A stretch of 12,063 bases of DNA, from assembly GCA_041658075.1 (NCBI GenBank), contig JBBAAW010000018.1, positions 1 to 12,063 on the forward strand, written 5' to 3'. Positions within the stretch are counted from its first letter, which is position 1. Each line of letters begins with the position of its first letter. Shown piece after piece: positions 11,995-12,063 of the stretch. The stretch comes from JBBAAW01 sp041658075. GTDB taxonomy: Bacteria > Patescibacteriota > WWE3 > UBA101185 > UBA10185. The translations under genes were made by a program, and so were the position numbers. Below the pieces are notes generated by a model that did no database searches, had not been told where the DNA came from, and saw nothing but the letters and a program-made list of their open reading frames with translations.

Positions 11995-12063
11995 GTTGTA
12001 AATTTTTTGATTATTTGTTTTTTTCGTTCGCCGTTCAATTACGGGGGGCAAGGTGGGGGCGTC
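11988..12063. repeat. Repeat A', second copy of the 1504 flank
   Basis: Begins in the right box of P7 and runs to the window end, matching 1504-1580 with about three differences. It shows what an intact palindrome joined to this flank looks like, and so what the IS110 interrupted. It probably starts another module beyond the window. Confidence 0.85.

Noticed and set aside
1..12063. Classical mobile integron
   Set aside because: No integrase gene, attI site or cassette promoter is present in the window. Only attC-like sites and cassette-like modules are seen.

Overview
The window looks like a chromosomal accessory region of a Candidate Phyla Radiation (Patescibacteria, perhaps Parcubacteria-like) bacterium. 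This is inferred from the AT-rich composition, the weak or absent Shine-Dalgarno sequences, and a minus-strand pair of ECF sigma factor plus DUF5667-type membrane protein, which I associate with that group. All genes except one transposase are on the minus strand.

Layout. (1) 1-200 is hairpin-rich flank. (2) 201-1503 is an intact IS110-family insertion sequence with an unusually legible bridge RNA upstream of the transposase. All four guides can be read, and a promoter is rebuilt when the two ends are joined. (3) 1645-5730 is a tight four-gene minus-strand operon: EcoRI-type adenine methyltransferase, an unrecognised 351-residue protein with an RxxxxH motif, a DUF262-HNH nuclease and a PD-(D/E)XK protein. 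It looks like a composite restriction-modification or defence system that I cannot match to a named one. (4) 5889-7328 is a DUF234-type AAA ATPase with its own promoter. (5) 7770-8504 is a GNAT acetyltransferase. (6) 8815-11221 is the sigma factor and DUF5667 protein pair. (7) 11222-12063 is non-coding and full of inverted repeats.

Two layers of repeats organise the region. Between modules lie two-lobed palindromes of about 105-136 bp. Their outer boxes (TAAC / GTTA, some fitting RYYYAAC / GTTRRRY) and inner arms (CGATATCCG / CGGATATCG or CGATATGCG / CGCATATCG) resemble integron attC sites. In addition, modules are bracketed by module-specific inverted repeats: a perfect 28 bp around the GNAT gene, a perfect 32 bp plus 15 bp around the sigma pair, and a diverged version around the restriction-like operon and ATPase. 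No integrase is present. The IS110 sits at the GTT of one such palindrome box, and its target guides fit that site. The best reading is a cassette array (integron-like or an undescribed relative) carrying defence, regulatory and acetyltransferase cargo and exploited by a bridge-RNA transposon. The repeats are seen directly; the mobility is inferred.
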